From: Chitinophaga pinensis | GTDB taxonomy: Bacteria > Bacteroidota > Bacteroidia > UKL13-3 | Assembly: GCA_945875195.1 (NCBI GenBank) | Contig: CAMCJW010000028.1 | Span: 1-16,672, forward strand | Direction of reading: 5' to 3' | DNA: 16,672 nt | Shown: piece after piece, positions 9,211 to 16,393 of the stretch | Numbering within the stretch: the first letter of the stretch is position 1 | Layout: every line of letters begins with the position of its first letter | The notes under the pieces: model-generated | Told to the model about the DNA's origin: nothing | The model's input: only the letters and a program-made list of their open reading frames with translations | Databases searched by the model: none | Program-made: the position numbers and the translations under genes

Positions 9211-10504
9211 AATTTTTTTTCTTGGGTTGATGTTTTTGTTGGGTCTTATTGCCAATGCCCAAAATGCATTAAGTTTAAAACAGGCTTTTGATATTGCATT
9301 GGAAAATAATTTCTCCATTCAAATTGCCAGCAATGATTTTGAAATTACCAAGAAAAATAATGTAATTGGAAATGCAGGAATGTTGCCCAATATCAATGGT
9401 GTGGTAAATCAAGATAACCAAGTATTAGATTCAAAACAAAAGTTCCTAAATGGAACAGAAAATAACAGATCTGGTGCAAAAATTAATCAATTAAATGCTG
9501 GAGTAGAGTTAAGTTGGACTTTATTCAATGGCATGAAAATGTTTGCCACTAAAAATAAGTTAGCTGAGTTTGAAGCTATGGGTGAAGTGCGGTTAAGGCA
9601 GCAAATGGAAAGCATGTTGATGCGCGTTGTTAAATCCTATTTAGATATTTTATTGTTAAAAGAGCAATTGAAATCTGGTCGTGAATTTATTGAGATCAGT
9701 GAAAAGAGATTGACTGTTGCAAAGGCTAAAACCTTAGCAGGTAAAAGTGCTAAATCGGAAGTATTAAATGCTCAAGTGAATTTGAACACTGATTTAGCAG
9801 AATTTAAGCGATTAGAAACCCAATATAAGAATAGTAAATTGAGTTTAAATCAATTGATGGGCAAAGAGATTTCTTTTAACTTTGAAGTCACAGATTCGCT
9901 CATACCTGCCCAAGCACTGAGTTTTGAAGTTGTTAAAGATTTGGCCATTAAAAATAACAGTGGCATTAGAATGGCTAAATTGAATAAAGATGTGGCTCAA
10001 TTCCAATTGCAAGAGATAAAAGGCGAAAGGTACCCAAGCTTGCAATTTAAAAGTGGCTATAATTATAATCAACAGCAATCAGAGGCAGGTTTTTTACAAT
10101 CTTCTAATACAAAGGGTTATCATTATGGGCTCGGCTTGAACCTAAGCATATTTAATGGATTTGATATTGATAGAAGGATTGGAAATTCTAAAATCTCCTT
10201 TAAAAATTCCGACCTTTTATTGAAAGATTCCTTATTGAAATTGGAAGTTGCGGTATCGCAGGCCTACAATGTTTATTTAAACAATGTGGATTTGTATCAA
10301 TTTGAGAAATCCAATTTAGATGTAGCCAAACAGAATTTCGAAATTTCGCGCGACCAATTTGAACAGGGTATGATTAGTAGCAATGATTTGCGCATTGCCC
10401 AAGTAAATTATTTGGTAAATGTAAACAGGTTATTAATTGCTGCTTACGATTCAAAATTAAGTGAAATGGAATTGGAAAGATTAAGCGGTACGCTCGTAAA
10501 ATAG
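9191..10504 (+). CDS. TolC-like outer-membrane efflux channel (OEP family)
   Basis: Outer-membrane channel of the tripartite pump. It begins with three consecutive ATG codons (9191, 9194, 9197), all inside the last codons of the pump gene; any can be the start and the protein is 435-437 residues. A signal peptide follows (KLNRIFFLGLMFLLGLIANAQ). The mature protein starts with SLKQAFDIALENNFSIQIA, the classic OEP opening, and has two similar halves of long amphipathic helices. The first half (about 30-230) includes SYLDILLLKEQLKSGREFIEISEKRL and the second (about 235-435) includes AYNVYLNNVDLYQFEKSN; parts of these are repeated in plan, as in TolC. Late in the sequence FEQGMISSNDLRIAQVNYL is typical of the family. 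The overlap with the pump gene indicates coupled translation. The gene ends facing the minus-strand MCE gene with only ten bases between the stop codons. Confidence 0.93.
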   Translation: MMMKLNRIFFLGLMFLLGLIANAQNALSLKQAFDIALENNFSIQIASNDFEITKKNNVIGNAGMLPNINGVVNQDNQVLDSKQKFLNGTENNRSGAKINQLNAGVELSWTLFNGMKMFATKNKLAEFEAMGEVRLRQQMESMLMRVVKSYLDILLLKEQLKSGREFIEISEKRLTVAKAKTLAGKSAKSEVLNAQVNLNTDLAEFKRLETQYKNSKLSLNQLMGKEISFNFEVTDSLIPAQALSFEVVKDLAIKNNSGIRMAKLNKDVAQFQLQEIKGERYPSLQFKSGYNYNQQQSEAGFLQSSNTKGYHYGLGLNLSIFNGFDIDRRIGNSKISFKNSDLLLKDSLLKLEVAVSQAYNVYLNNVDLYQFEKSNLDVAKQNFEISRDQFEQGMISSNDLRIAQVNYLVNVNRLLIAAYDSKLSEMELERLSGTLVK

Positions 10505-10521
10505 TTTTGAATAACTATTTT
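10498..10521. terminator. Short inverted repeat between convergent genes, possible bidirectional terminator
   Basis: AAAATAGTT (10498-10506) and AACTATTTT (10513-10521) form a perfect 9-base-pair stem with a 6-base loop, followed on the plus strand by further T residues to 10523. The TAG stop of the channel gene (10502-10504) pairs with the stop of the MCE gene (CTA at 10515-10517). The stem has only one G-C pair, so it is weak as an intrinsic terminator. Its position exactly between two convergent transcription units is the main support. Confidence 0.4.
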
Positions 10522-11492
10522 TTAGTCTTGTCTTTTTTGCCCCCAAAAACAGAAACATTCACATATCTTTTTGGATTTTCCCTCACATCTTTTAATAATA
10601 ATTCTAGCTGTGCAGATGATTTAGTCAAGTTGTCATAAAGTTCTTTGTCGTTAATCAATTTACCTGCACTGCCTTCACCACTATCAATTTTTTGGCTAAT
10701 AGAAGCCAATTGTTTAGAGGTAATGTTAAGTTGATCAATGGTAGATTTTATGGGCGCTTGGGATAAAGAATCACTGAGGTTCTTAAAGTTTTTTAGGCTA
10801 GCTGCAATATCTGCATTGCTCTTGCGCAATGTTTCGGTAATGGTTTCCATGTTACCTGCAATGTTTCCTACTTTCCCTTTTTCGCTTTGTATGAGCAAAT
10901 CTAATTGTTTGGTAGTGGTATTTAAATTACTCAAAATACCTGCTAAATCACTAATTCCAGCCGATAAGTTTGCGGTTCCACCTTCCGATAATACTTTTTG
11001 TAACTCACCTAAAACTTTATTCAATGAAACCATTACGTTCTCTGTTTTTTCTTTAACAGGAGTAATCATTTCAGAAATGGAGGCTGATAGACTGTGTTCT
11101 TGGGTACCTATTAAAGTATCGCCTTTTTTAATTGGGTTCAGCAAGGATGGAATGATTAATGAAATTACTTTGCCACCTAGTAAATCTAAGCTCACGATTT
11201 TTGCTTCACTACTTTTTGACAATTGAATTTTATCATCAACCAATAAAGTAGCCATAATTTTATTGGCACTGTCTGTTCTAATTAGGCTTAATTTTTCTAC
11301 TTGCCCAACTTTAAGTCCTTTGAAAAAAATTGGAGTTGACTTTACAATGCCGTCTATATTATTATATACCACATAATAGGTATTTTGATTGGAGAAGAAT
11401 TTTTTTCCTCTCAAGAAATTATAGCCAAAATACAAAGCGCCTAATGAAAAGGCTGCAAATAGTCCAATTTTTGCTTCTTTAGATATATTCAA
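10515..11492 (-). CDS. MCE/MlaD family lipid-transport protein
   Basis: A 325-residue envelope protein with one N-terminal membrane helix (about 8-26), a single MCE domain (about 37-115, with YNNIDGIVKSTPIFFKGLKVGQVEKL and SLDLLGGKVISL), and a long C-terminal region of about 190 residues rich in heptad-like helices (SLNKVLGELQKVL, ITSKQLASISQKI, LTKSSAQLELLLKDV). It ends in a lysine-rich tail. MCE proteins form rings that bind phospholipid between the inner and outer membranes, usually with an ABC transporter (MlaE and MlaF). No permease or ATPase gene is present in the window, so partners must be encoded elsewhere. It lies 44 bases downstream of the amidase gene on the same strand and is probably co-transcribed with it. 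The extended helical tail, longer than in E. coli MlaD, may form a tube or contact a partner; that is inference. Confidence 0.85.
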   Translation of the reverse strand: MNISKEAKIGLFAAFSLGALYFGYNFLRGKKFFSNQNTYYVVYNNIDGIVKSTPIFFKGLKVGQVEKLSLIRTDSANKIMATLLVDDKIQLSKSSEAKIVSLDLLGGKVISLIIPSLLNPIKKGDTLIGTQEHSLSASISEMITPVKEKTENVMVSLNKVLGELQKVLSEGGTANLSAGISDLAGILSNLNTTTKQLDLLIQSEKGKVGNIAGNMETITETLRKSNADIAASLKNFKNLSDSLSQAPIKSTIDQLNITSKQLASISQKIDSGEGSAGKLINDKELYDNLTKSSAQLELLLKDVRENPKRYVNVSVFGGKKDKTKK

Positions 11493-11536
11493 AACAAATA
11501 GTTTTTTAACAAAAATAAGGAAATATTGCTCTTGTG

Positions 11537-12349
11537 CTAATTATTCTTGTTGGTGTTGAAGCCCTCATAAGATTTTTTATAGTCAAAAACAGCATTGGCT
11601 ATCGCGCTGGCCATTTCATCAACTCCAGATTGGCTGCTTAAATATTCTCGGTCTTTTTTATTACTAATAAAGCCCGTTTCTATTAAAATACTTGGCATTT
11701 TTGTTTTCCATAATACCACAAAACCAGCTTGTTTCACTCCTCTGCTAGGACGTTTAATGCCAGTGCTTATTTGTGCCTCAGTTTTTGCAGCCAACTTAAT
11801 GCTTTGATCCATGTATGAGTTTTGAAACAGAGAAAAATAGATGTGTGATTCAGGCGAATTTGGGTCAAAACCCTCATATCGTTCTATGTAGTTATCCTCG
11901 AGCATTACCACATTGTTCTCTCTTTTTGCTACATCCAAATTGTCTTCTGCTTTGTGCAAACCCATGGTAAAAGTTTCTGTTCCTTGGATAGTTGCATTTT
12001 TTGCAGAATTGCAATGTATTGAAATAAAAATATCTGCATTATTTTTATTAGCAATCTCAGCTCTTTCCCATAATTCTACAAATTTGTCGTTTGAGCGGGT
12101 GTAAATCACTTTTACTGTAGGCATTTGTTCTTTTATTTTTGATCCCAAGGCTAAGGCAATGGCAAGCGTAACTTCTTTTTCACGCACATTCCCATGAATA
12201 CAGCCTGGATCATGTCCACCATGACCCGCATCTATAATTATTGTTGCAATATTTTTTTTATATACTTTTTTCGAGGCAAGGGGCGTTGCAGCAATAAAAA
12301 AGAAGATGAGCAAAAATGGCACAATTTTTTCCCACTTCGGTATATTCAT
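11537..12349 (-). CDS. N-acetylmuramoyl-L-alanine amidase (Amidase_3, zinc-dependent)
   Basis: Cleaves the amide bond between MurNAc and the stem peptide of peptidoglycan in the periplasm. The start chosen is the ATG at 12349 (270 residues) because it begins a normal signal peptide, MNIPKWEKIVPFLLIFFFIA. The frame stays open to earlier ATGs at 12376, 12394 and 12430, but those put up to 27 extra residues before the signal peptide and run into the divergent lptD gene. Zinc ligands are His43 (DAGHGGHDPG), Glu57 (REKEVTLAIA) and His112 (SIHCNSA). The catalytic Glu224 is in ILIETGFISN. An insertion at about 128-185, between the third zinc ligand and the catalytic Glu, lies where E. coli AmiB/AmiC have their regulatory helix, hinting at control by an activator. 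There is no SPOR or LysM domain. The MCE gene follows in the same direction. Confidence 0.92.
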   Translation of the reverse strand: MNIPKWEKIVPFLLIFFFIAATPLASKKVYKKNIATIIIDAGHGGHDPGCIHGNVREKEVTLAIALALGSKIKEQMPTVKVIYTRSNDKFVELWERAEIANKNNADIFISIHCNSAKNATIQGTETFTMGLHKAEDNLDVAKRENNVVMLEDNYIERYEGFDPNSPESHIYFSLFQNSYMDQSIKLAAKTEAQISTGIKRPSRGVKQAGFVVLWKTKMPSILIETGFISNKKDREYLSSQSGVDEMASAIANAVFDYKKSYEGFNTNKNN

Positions 12350-12366
12350 TTGTTTATATAGATTTG
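12336..12366 (+). promoter_or_regulatory. lptD: Candidate lptD promoter inside the amidase start region
   Basis: TAGATTTG (12359-12366) matches the Bacteroidota -7 consensus TAnnTTTG exactly. TTCG (12336-12339), 19 bases upstream, matches the -33 TTTG in three of four bases. Transcription would start around 12370-12375, just before the TTG codon at 12376, and would exclude the ATG at 12316. The site overlaps the first codons of the divergent amidase gene. Support is by pattern only. Confidence 0.45.
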
Positions 12367-12375
12367 TGCTCAACA

Positions 12376-15108
12376 TTGAAAAAACTTTATTCATATTTAT
12401 TACATTCAAGGCGTATTTGGTTTTTACCACGTTGTTTATCCGTTTTGTTTATTTTTTCGGGTGTAAATCTTGTTTTTTCTGCCAATAACAATGTTAATAC
12501 AAAAATAAACACTTTACCCCTGAATCTTGCAATTAATACAAATAATATATTTTTAACCTATTGTAAATCAAATTTGTATATTTTTCCTGATTCAATCATC
12601 CAGCAGGTAAAATCAGTTTCCGATACCATTCCTTTAGACAGTAATTACCTGCCTCGAACTAAATCAGCTATAAAAAATAAAGTCAAGTACAATTCCAAAG
12701 ACTCGATTGTGTATGATGAATCCTCAAAAAATACAACGCTTTATAAAGATGCTAAAATAAATTTTGATGAGTATGAAATGAAGGCAGCCATCATTAAAAT
12801 AAATTTGGATAACAATACTGTTAACGCTACAGGAGAGAGAGATAGTTCTGGAACTTTAGTAAATACACCGATTTTTAAGCAAGGTGAAGAAACCTATAAC
12901 ATCGAAGAGGTAACTTTTAATTACCAAACTAAACGCGGGTTAATGCGTGAGTTTAGAACCCAGGAGGGAGATGGATTTATCAAAGGAGAAAGAGTAAAGC
13001 GCGATGAATACAATAATTTTTATATCAGAGATAGTTATTATACAACCTGTAGCGACCCCCATCCCCACTTTGCCATCAATGCAAAAAAATTAAAGGTAAT
13101 TCCCGGCTCAAAAGTAATTACCGGGCCGGCCAATTTAGCAATAGCCGGGGTGAGCACGCCATTGTTTGTTCCTTTTGGAATTTTCCCTTTAAAGCGCGGA
13201 CAACAATCTGGAATCATTATCCCATCTTATGGAAATGCAGCCGGTCGAGGTTTTTTCTTGAGACAAGGTGGTTATTATTTAGGATTGGGAGAACGTGCCG
13301 ACTTAGCTTTAATGGGCGATATTTATGCAAATGGAAGTTGGGCAATTGGTGGTAGATTTAACTATTCAAAGCGTTACAAGTATAATGGCAATTTATTTGT
13401 TAATTATGCGCTCAACAAAGATGGATTGCCAGAAGATAGAAATTACAGAGCCTTCAATACTTTCAATATTAATTGGCAACATGCCATGGATCCCAAGGTT
13501 AAACCAGGTACTACTTTTAGGGCAGATGTAAATTTGCTTGGGAATCAATATTTGGCTTTTAATACATACAACACCAATAATACTGCTTTCAATAGTAATA
13601 TTAACTCTTCCATTAATTACTCAAAATCGATGGGTAAAGGAAAATATAATTTGGCTACCAGTGCAAGAGCTTCCCAAAATACACAAACAAGAGACGCTAC
13701 CATCACTTTACCAGATTTAACCTTTTCGGTTGCGTCCTTTCAACCTTTTAAACCTAAATGGAAACCTGTTGCTGATAGGTGGTACGAAAAAACAAGTGTC
13801 AATTATTTAGGTTCAATGCGAAATGTAATTACTACAAAAGATACCTTGCTGTTTAAGCCAAGAAGTGATTATGAAAGAAGTTTATACTTGGATTCTGTTA
13901 TGCGCAACGGAGCAAGTCATGATATTTCTGCTCAAAATTCATTTAATTTTTTTAAGTATTATACCTTTTCGGTTAGCGGAAATTACAAAGAAACTTGGAC
14001 TTTAAAAACAGTTAATAAGCAATATGATGCAGAAAATAAAACCGTTAAATCAAATGAGGTTAGTGGATTTGATCGTGGTTACCAATATTCATTCAGAGGC
14101 GGTATTTCAACCAGATTTTATGGAATGGTTCAGTTTAAAAAAGGCAGGTTACAGGCCATAAGGCATGTGGCAAATCCCGATTTAAGTTTCTCTTATTCGC
14201 CAGATTTTGGAAAATCTCAATATGGATTCTACAAAGATGTTCAAAGGGATAGTGCGGGAAACACCACTAACTATTCTATTTTCGAAAATTCATTGTTTGC
14301 TGGTCCTGGCAAAGGCCGTCAAGGGAACATCAATTTTGGATTAGATAATAATTTTGAAATTAAGTGGATGAAGGGTAAAGATACCTCCATGAAGGTTGAA
14401 AAAATTAAAATTTTTGAGAGCATTAGGGCAAGTGGTTCCTATAACATTTATGCAGATTCCTTGAAGTTAAGCATGATCCCAATTAGCTTTAGAACCACAT
14501 TGTTTAAAACAGTAAGTTTAAATGGTGGGGCCAATTTAGATCCTTATGTAAATACTGTGGTTGAATCAAATGGAACGAAGTACTACCAAAGAATAAACCA
14601 ATTTTATTTAAGCGAGCAACAAAAATTAGGGGTAATTACCAATGCCAATTTGGGTATAGGTGCAAGTTTAAATCCAGAGATGTTCAAAGGCAAAACGCAA
14701 GAGCAAAAAGATAGAAGGAAAAAGGAAATGGAGCTTGAGCAATTTACAGAGTTTACAATGCCATGGACATTAGGTTTAAACTATACAGTTAACTATGATT
14801 ACCATTCAAAAATAAACCCAGCTGCTACTCAATTTGTTCAAACATTATCGTTTAATGGAAATTTGAGTCCTACCAAAAATTGGTATGTTAATTTTAATTC
14901 AGGATACGATTTTACACAAAAGAAAATATCCCATTTAGGCATTGATTTGCGCAGAGATTTGCATTGCTGGGAATTTACCTTTGCCTGGACACCGCTTTCT
15001 GCTTATGGTAATCAGTTTTTTATGTTCAATATCAATGTAAAATCGCCTACTTTAAAAGAGCTTAAAGTGCCAAAAAGAAAAGACTGGTTTGATAACAGAA
15101 CCATATAA
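12376..15108 (+). CDS. lptD: LptD-like LPS-assembly outer-membrane protein
   Basis: Forms, with LptE in known systems, the translocon that places LPS in the outer leaflet. I chose the TTG at 12376 (910 residues) because it begins MKKLYSYLLH, leading into a signal peptide with core LSVLFIFSGVNLVFSA. The ATG at 12316 (930 residues) would add 20 residues before the signal peptide and overlap the amidase start. After a poorly conserved stretch, the OstA/LptA-like jellyroll runs from about 85 to 230 (YKDAKINFDEYEMKAAII; NIEEVTFNYQTKRG; GDGFIKGERVKRDEYNNFYI). The junction YYTTCSDPHPHF follows, then VPFGIFPLKRGQQSGIIIPSYG and the barrel. Two key cysteines are visible: Cys225 (TTC) and Cys864 (LHCWEFTF near the end), at positions like the E. 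coli inter-domain disulfide pair. The C-terminal tail ends DNRTI. Size and motif order fit the Bacteroidota LptD family; no lptE is nearby. Confidence 0.88.
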   Translation: MKKLYSYLLHSRRIWFLPRCLSVLFIFSGVNLVFSANNNVNTKINTLPLNLAINTNNIFLTYCKSNLYIFPDSIIQQVKSVSDTIPLDSNYLPRTKSAIKNKVKYNSKDSIVYDESSKNTTLYKDAKINFDEYEMKAAIIKINLDNNTVNATGERDSSGTLVNTPIFKQGEETYNIEEVTFNYQTKRGLMREFRTQEGDGFIKGERVKRDEYNNFYIRDSYYTTCSDPHPHFAINAKKLKVIPGSKVITGPANLAIAGVSTPLFVPFGIFPLKRGQQSGIIIPSYGNAAGRGFFLRQGGYYLGLGERADLALMGDIYANGSWAIGGRFNYSKRYKYNGNLFVNYALNKDGLPEDRNYRAFNTFNINWQHAMDPKVKPGTTFRADVNLLGNQYLAFNTYNTNNTAFNSNINSSINYSKSMGKGKYNLATSARASQNTQTRDATITLPDLTFSVASFQPFKPKWKPVADRWYEKTSVNYLGSMRNVITTKDTLLFKPRSDYERSLYLDSVMRNGASHDISAQNSFNFFKYYTFSVSGNYKETWTLKTVNKQYDAENKTVKSNEVSGFDRGYQYSFRGGISTRFYGMVQFKKGRLQAIRHVANPDLSFSYSPDFGKSQYGFYKDVQRDSAGNTTNYSIFENSLFAGPGKGRQGNINFGLDNNFEIKWMKGKDTSMKVEKIKIFESIRASGSYNIYADSLKLSMIPISFRTTLFKTVSLNGGANLDPYVNTVVESNGTKYYQRINQFYLSEQQKLGVITNANLGIGASLNPEMFKGKTQEQKDRRKKEMELEQFTEFTMPWTLGLNYTVNYDYHSKINPAATQFVQTLSFNGNLSPTKNWYVNFNSGYDFTQKKISHLGIDLRRDLHCWEFTFAWTPLSAYGNQFFMFNINVKSPTLKELKVPKRKDWFDNRTI

Positions 15109-15166
15109 AAATTCCAATAAAATAGCTTTATTTTGAACCTCAAATTACTATTCTAATACTTAATAC

Positions 15167-16243
15167 ATGAAATACGTTATTCTCAACGACCTACATGCTT
15201 CACTTGGAGCAAAAATGATTGAATTTGCTGGATACAATATGCCAGTCTTATATGGCAATCTCATTCAAGAACATCTTGCGGTGCGCAATTCTGTTGGGGT
15301 ATTTGATGTGAGCCACATGGGCGAATTTAGATTAAAAGGAGAGAAGGCATTGGATTTGATACAACTTGTAACCTCTAATGATGCCTCTAAATTAACTGAT
15401 GGCAAGGTTCAGTATTCTTGCTTGCCAAATGAGGAGGGTGGAATTGTAGATGATTTATTGGTTTACCGTTTTACAGAAAACGAATACTATTTGGTAGTAA
15501 ATGCCAGCAATATTGAAAAGGATTGGAATTGGATTTCCAAGCACAATACTTTTGGTGTTGAAATGGTGAACATGAGCGACGATATGAGTTTATTAGCTGT
15601 TCAAGGTCCGAATGCCATTAAAGCTTTACAAAAGCTTACAGAAGTTGATTTATCTGGCATGGAGTATTATACTTTTAAGGTAGGTACTATGGCAGGAATA
15701 GAAAATGTTATTATTTCTAATACTGGTTATACCGGCGCTGGGGGCTTTGAATTGTATGTTACAAATGCAGATGCTCGTAAAATGTGGGATGCCGTTTTTG
15801 CTGCTGGTGAAGAATTTAACATTCAACCTGTTGGTTTGGGAGCGCGTGATACATTACGTTTAGAAAAAGGATTCTGCCTGTATGGCCATGATATCAATGA
15901 CGAAACATCTCCAATAGAGGCAGGTTTAGGTTGGATTACTAAATTTACCAAGCCATTTGTTAATCACGAACACCATAAAGCCATTAAAGAAAATGGTGCT
16001 AAGAAAAAGTTAGTTGGTTTTGAAATGATTGACAGAGGTATTCCTCGTCAGCATTATATAATTAAAGATTTAGCTGGTAACACTATTGGTGAGGTAACTT
16101 CTGGCACACAATCTCCTTCTTTAAACAAAGGGATAGGAATGGGTTATGTAAGCACAGAGAATAGTAAAGTTGATACAGAAATTTTCATAGAAATCCGCGA
16201 TAAGGCCATCAAAGCCAAAGTGGTAAAAATGCCTTTCTTGTAA
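15167..16243 (+). CDS. gcvT: Glycine cleavage system T protein (aminomethyltransferase)
   Basis: Takes the aminomethyl group held on lipoyl-GcvH, releases ammonia and passes the one-carbon unit to tetrahydrofolate as 5,10-methylene-THF, in the cytoplasm. The 358 residues match the usual 360-370. The N-terminus DLHASLGAKMIEFAGYNMP and VGVFDVSHMGEF are typical. The folate-site acid is Asp95/Asp96 in GGIVDDLLVYRF. Downstream are TGYTGAGGFELYV and GLGARDTLRLEKGFCLYGHDI. The C-terminal domain carries IGEVTSGTQSPSLNKGIGMGYV. The ATG at 15167 aligns with the family start. The 58 bases before it, after lptD, are AT-rich with no strong promoter match. No gcvH or gcvP is in the window, so the glycine cleavage genes are dispersed here, which is common in Bacteroidota. 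A hairpin and T-tract follow its stop. Confidence 0.96.
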   Translation: MKYVILNDLHASLGAKMIEFAGYNMPVLYGNLIQEHLAVRNSVGVFDVSHMGEFRLKGEKALDLIQLVTSNDASKLTDGKVQYSCLPNEEGGIVDDLLVYRFTENEYYLVVNASNIEKDWNWISKHNTFGVEMVNMSDDMSLLAVQGPNAIKALQKLTEVDLSGMEYYTFKVGTMAGIENVIISNTGYTGAGGFELYVTNADARKMWDAVFAAGEEFNIQPVGLGARDTLRLEKGFCLYGHDINDETSPIEAGLGWITKFTKPFVNHEHHKAIKENGAKKKLVGFEMIDRGIPRQHYIIKDLAGNTIGEVTSGTQSPSLNKGIGMGYVSTENSKVDTEIFIEIRDKAIKAKVVKMPFL

Positions 16244-16249
16244 TATTTA

Positions 16250-16340
16250 TTGCCACCAAGACACCAAGGCACCAAGTTTTTTTTGAAAGAAAATATAAAT
16301 AAATCTTGGAGCCATAAAGCCTTGGTGGCAATTTTTTTTT
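16250..16340 (+). terminator. Long hairpin with T-tract after gcvT, likely terminator built from a repeat
   Basis: A left arm (16250-16276) and right arm (16305-16331) are 27-base imperfect inverted repeats, 21 of 27 positions matching. The outer 11 pairs (TTGCCACCAAG with CTTGGTGGCAA) are perfect. The loop is 28 bases and AT-rich. Nine T residues follow directly (16332-16340), so on the plus strand this looks like a Rho-independent terminator for gcvT. The arms are made of repeated CACCAAG units, which suggests the hairpin derives from a dispersed intergenic repeat. Confidence 0.55.
16298..16329 (+). repeat. Direct repeat, copy 1
   Basis: This 32-base stretch (AATAAATCT... to ...CCTTGGTGGC) recurs at 16352-16383 with 29 of 32 identical bases. 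It is also the right arm of the hairpin after gcvT. The GC-rich CCTTGGTGGC end stands out from the AT-rich surroundings. It resembles the (C)TTGGTG-type intergenic repeats seen in many Bacteroidota genomes, recalled from general knowledge and not searched. Confidence 0.75.
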
Positions 16341-16351
16341 GTAGTTAAATT

Positions 16352-16383
16352 AATAAATCTTTGTGCCTTAAAGCCTTGGTGGC
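16352..16383 (+). repeat. Direct repeat, copy 2, abutting comB
   Basis: Second copy of the 32-base repeat, 54 bases after the first, with three substitutions (TTGTGCCTT for TGGAGCCAT in the variable part). It ends 10 bases before the comB ATG, so it would lie within or beside the comB leader. It can also pair with the left arm at 16250-16276, giving an alternative to the first hairpin. Confidence 0.75.
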
Positions 16384-16393
16384 CTAAAATAAC

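Noticed and set aside
10738..11226. A 162-codon open frame on the plus strand, antisense to the MCE gene
   Set aside because: It lies wholly inside a well-supported gene, its peptide shows no family motif, and long antisense frames are expected opposite low-complexity helical coding sequence.
12316..12375. ATG at 12316 as the true start of lptD
   Set aside because: It would put 20 residues ahead of a good signal peptide, overlap the amidase start and lie upstream of the best promoter box. It cannot be fully excluded.
16250..16383. CRISPR array reading of the repeated units before comB
   Set aside because: Only two copies of the 32-base unit with imperfect identity, a 22-base AT-rich spacer and no cas gene; a palindromic intergenic repeat explains it better.
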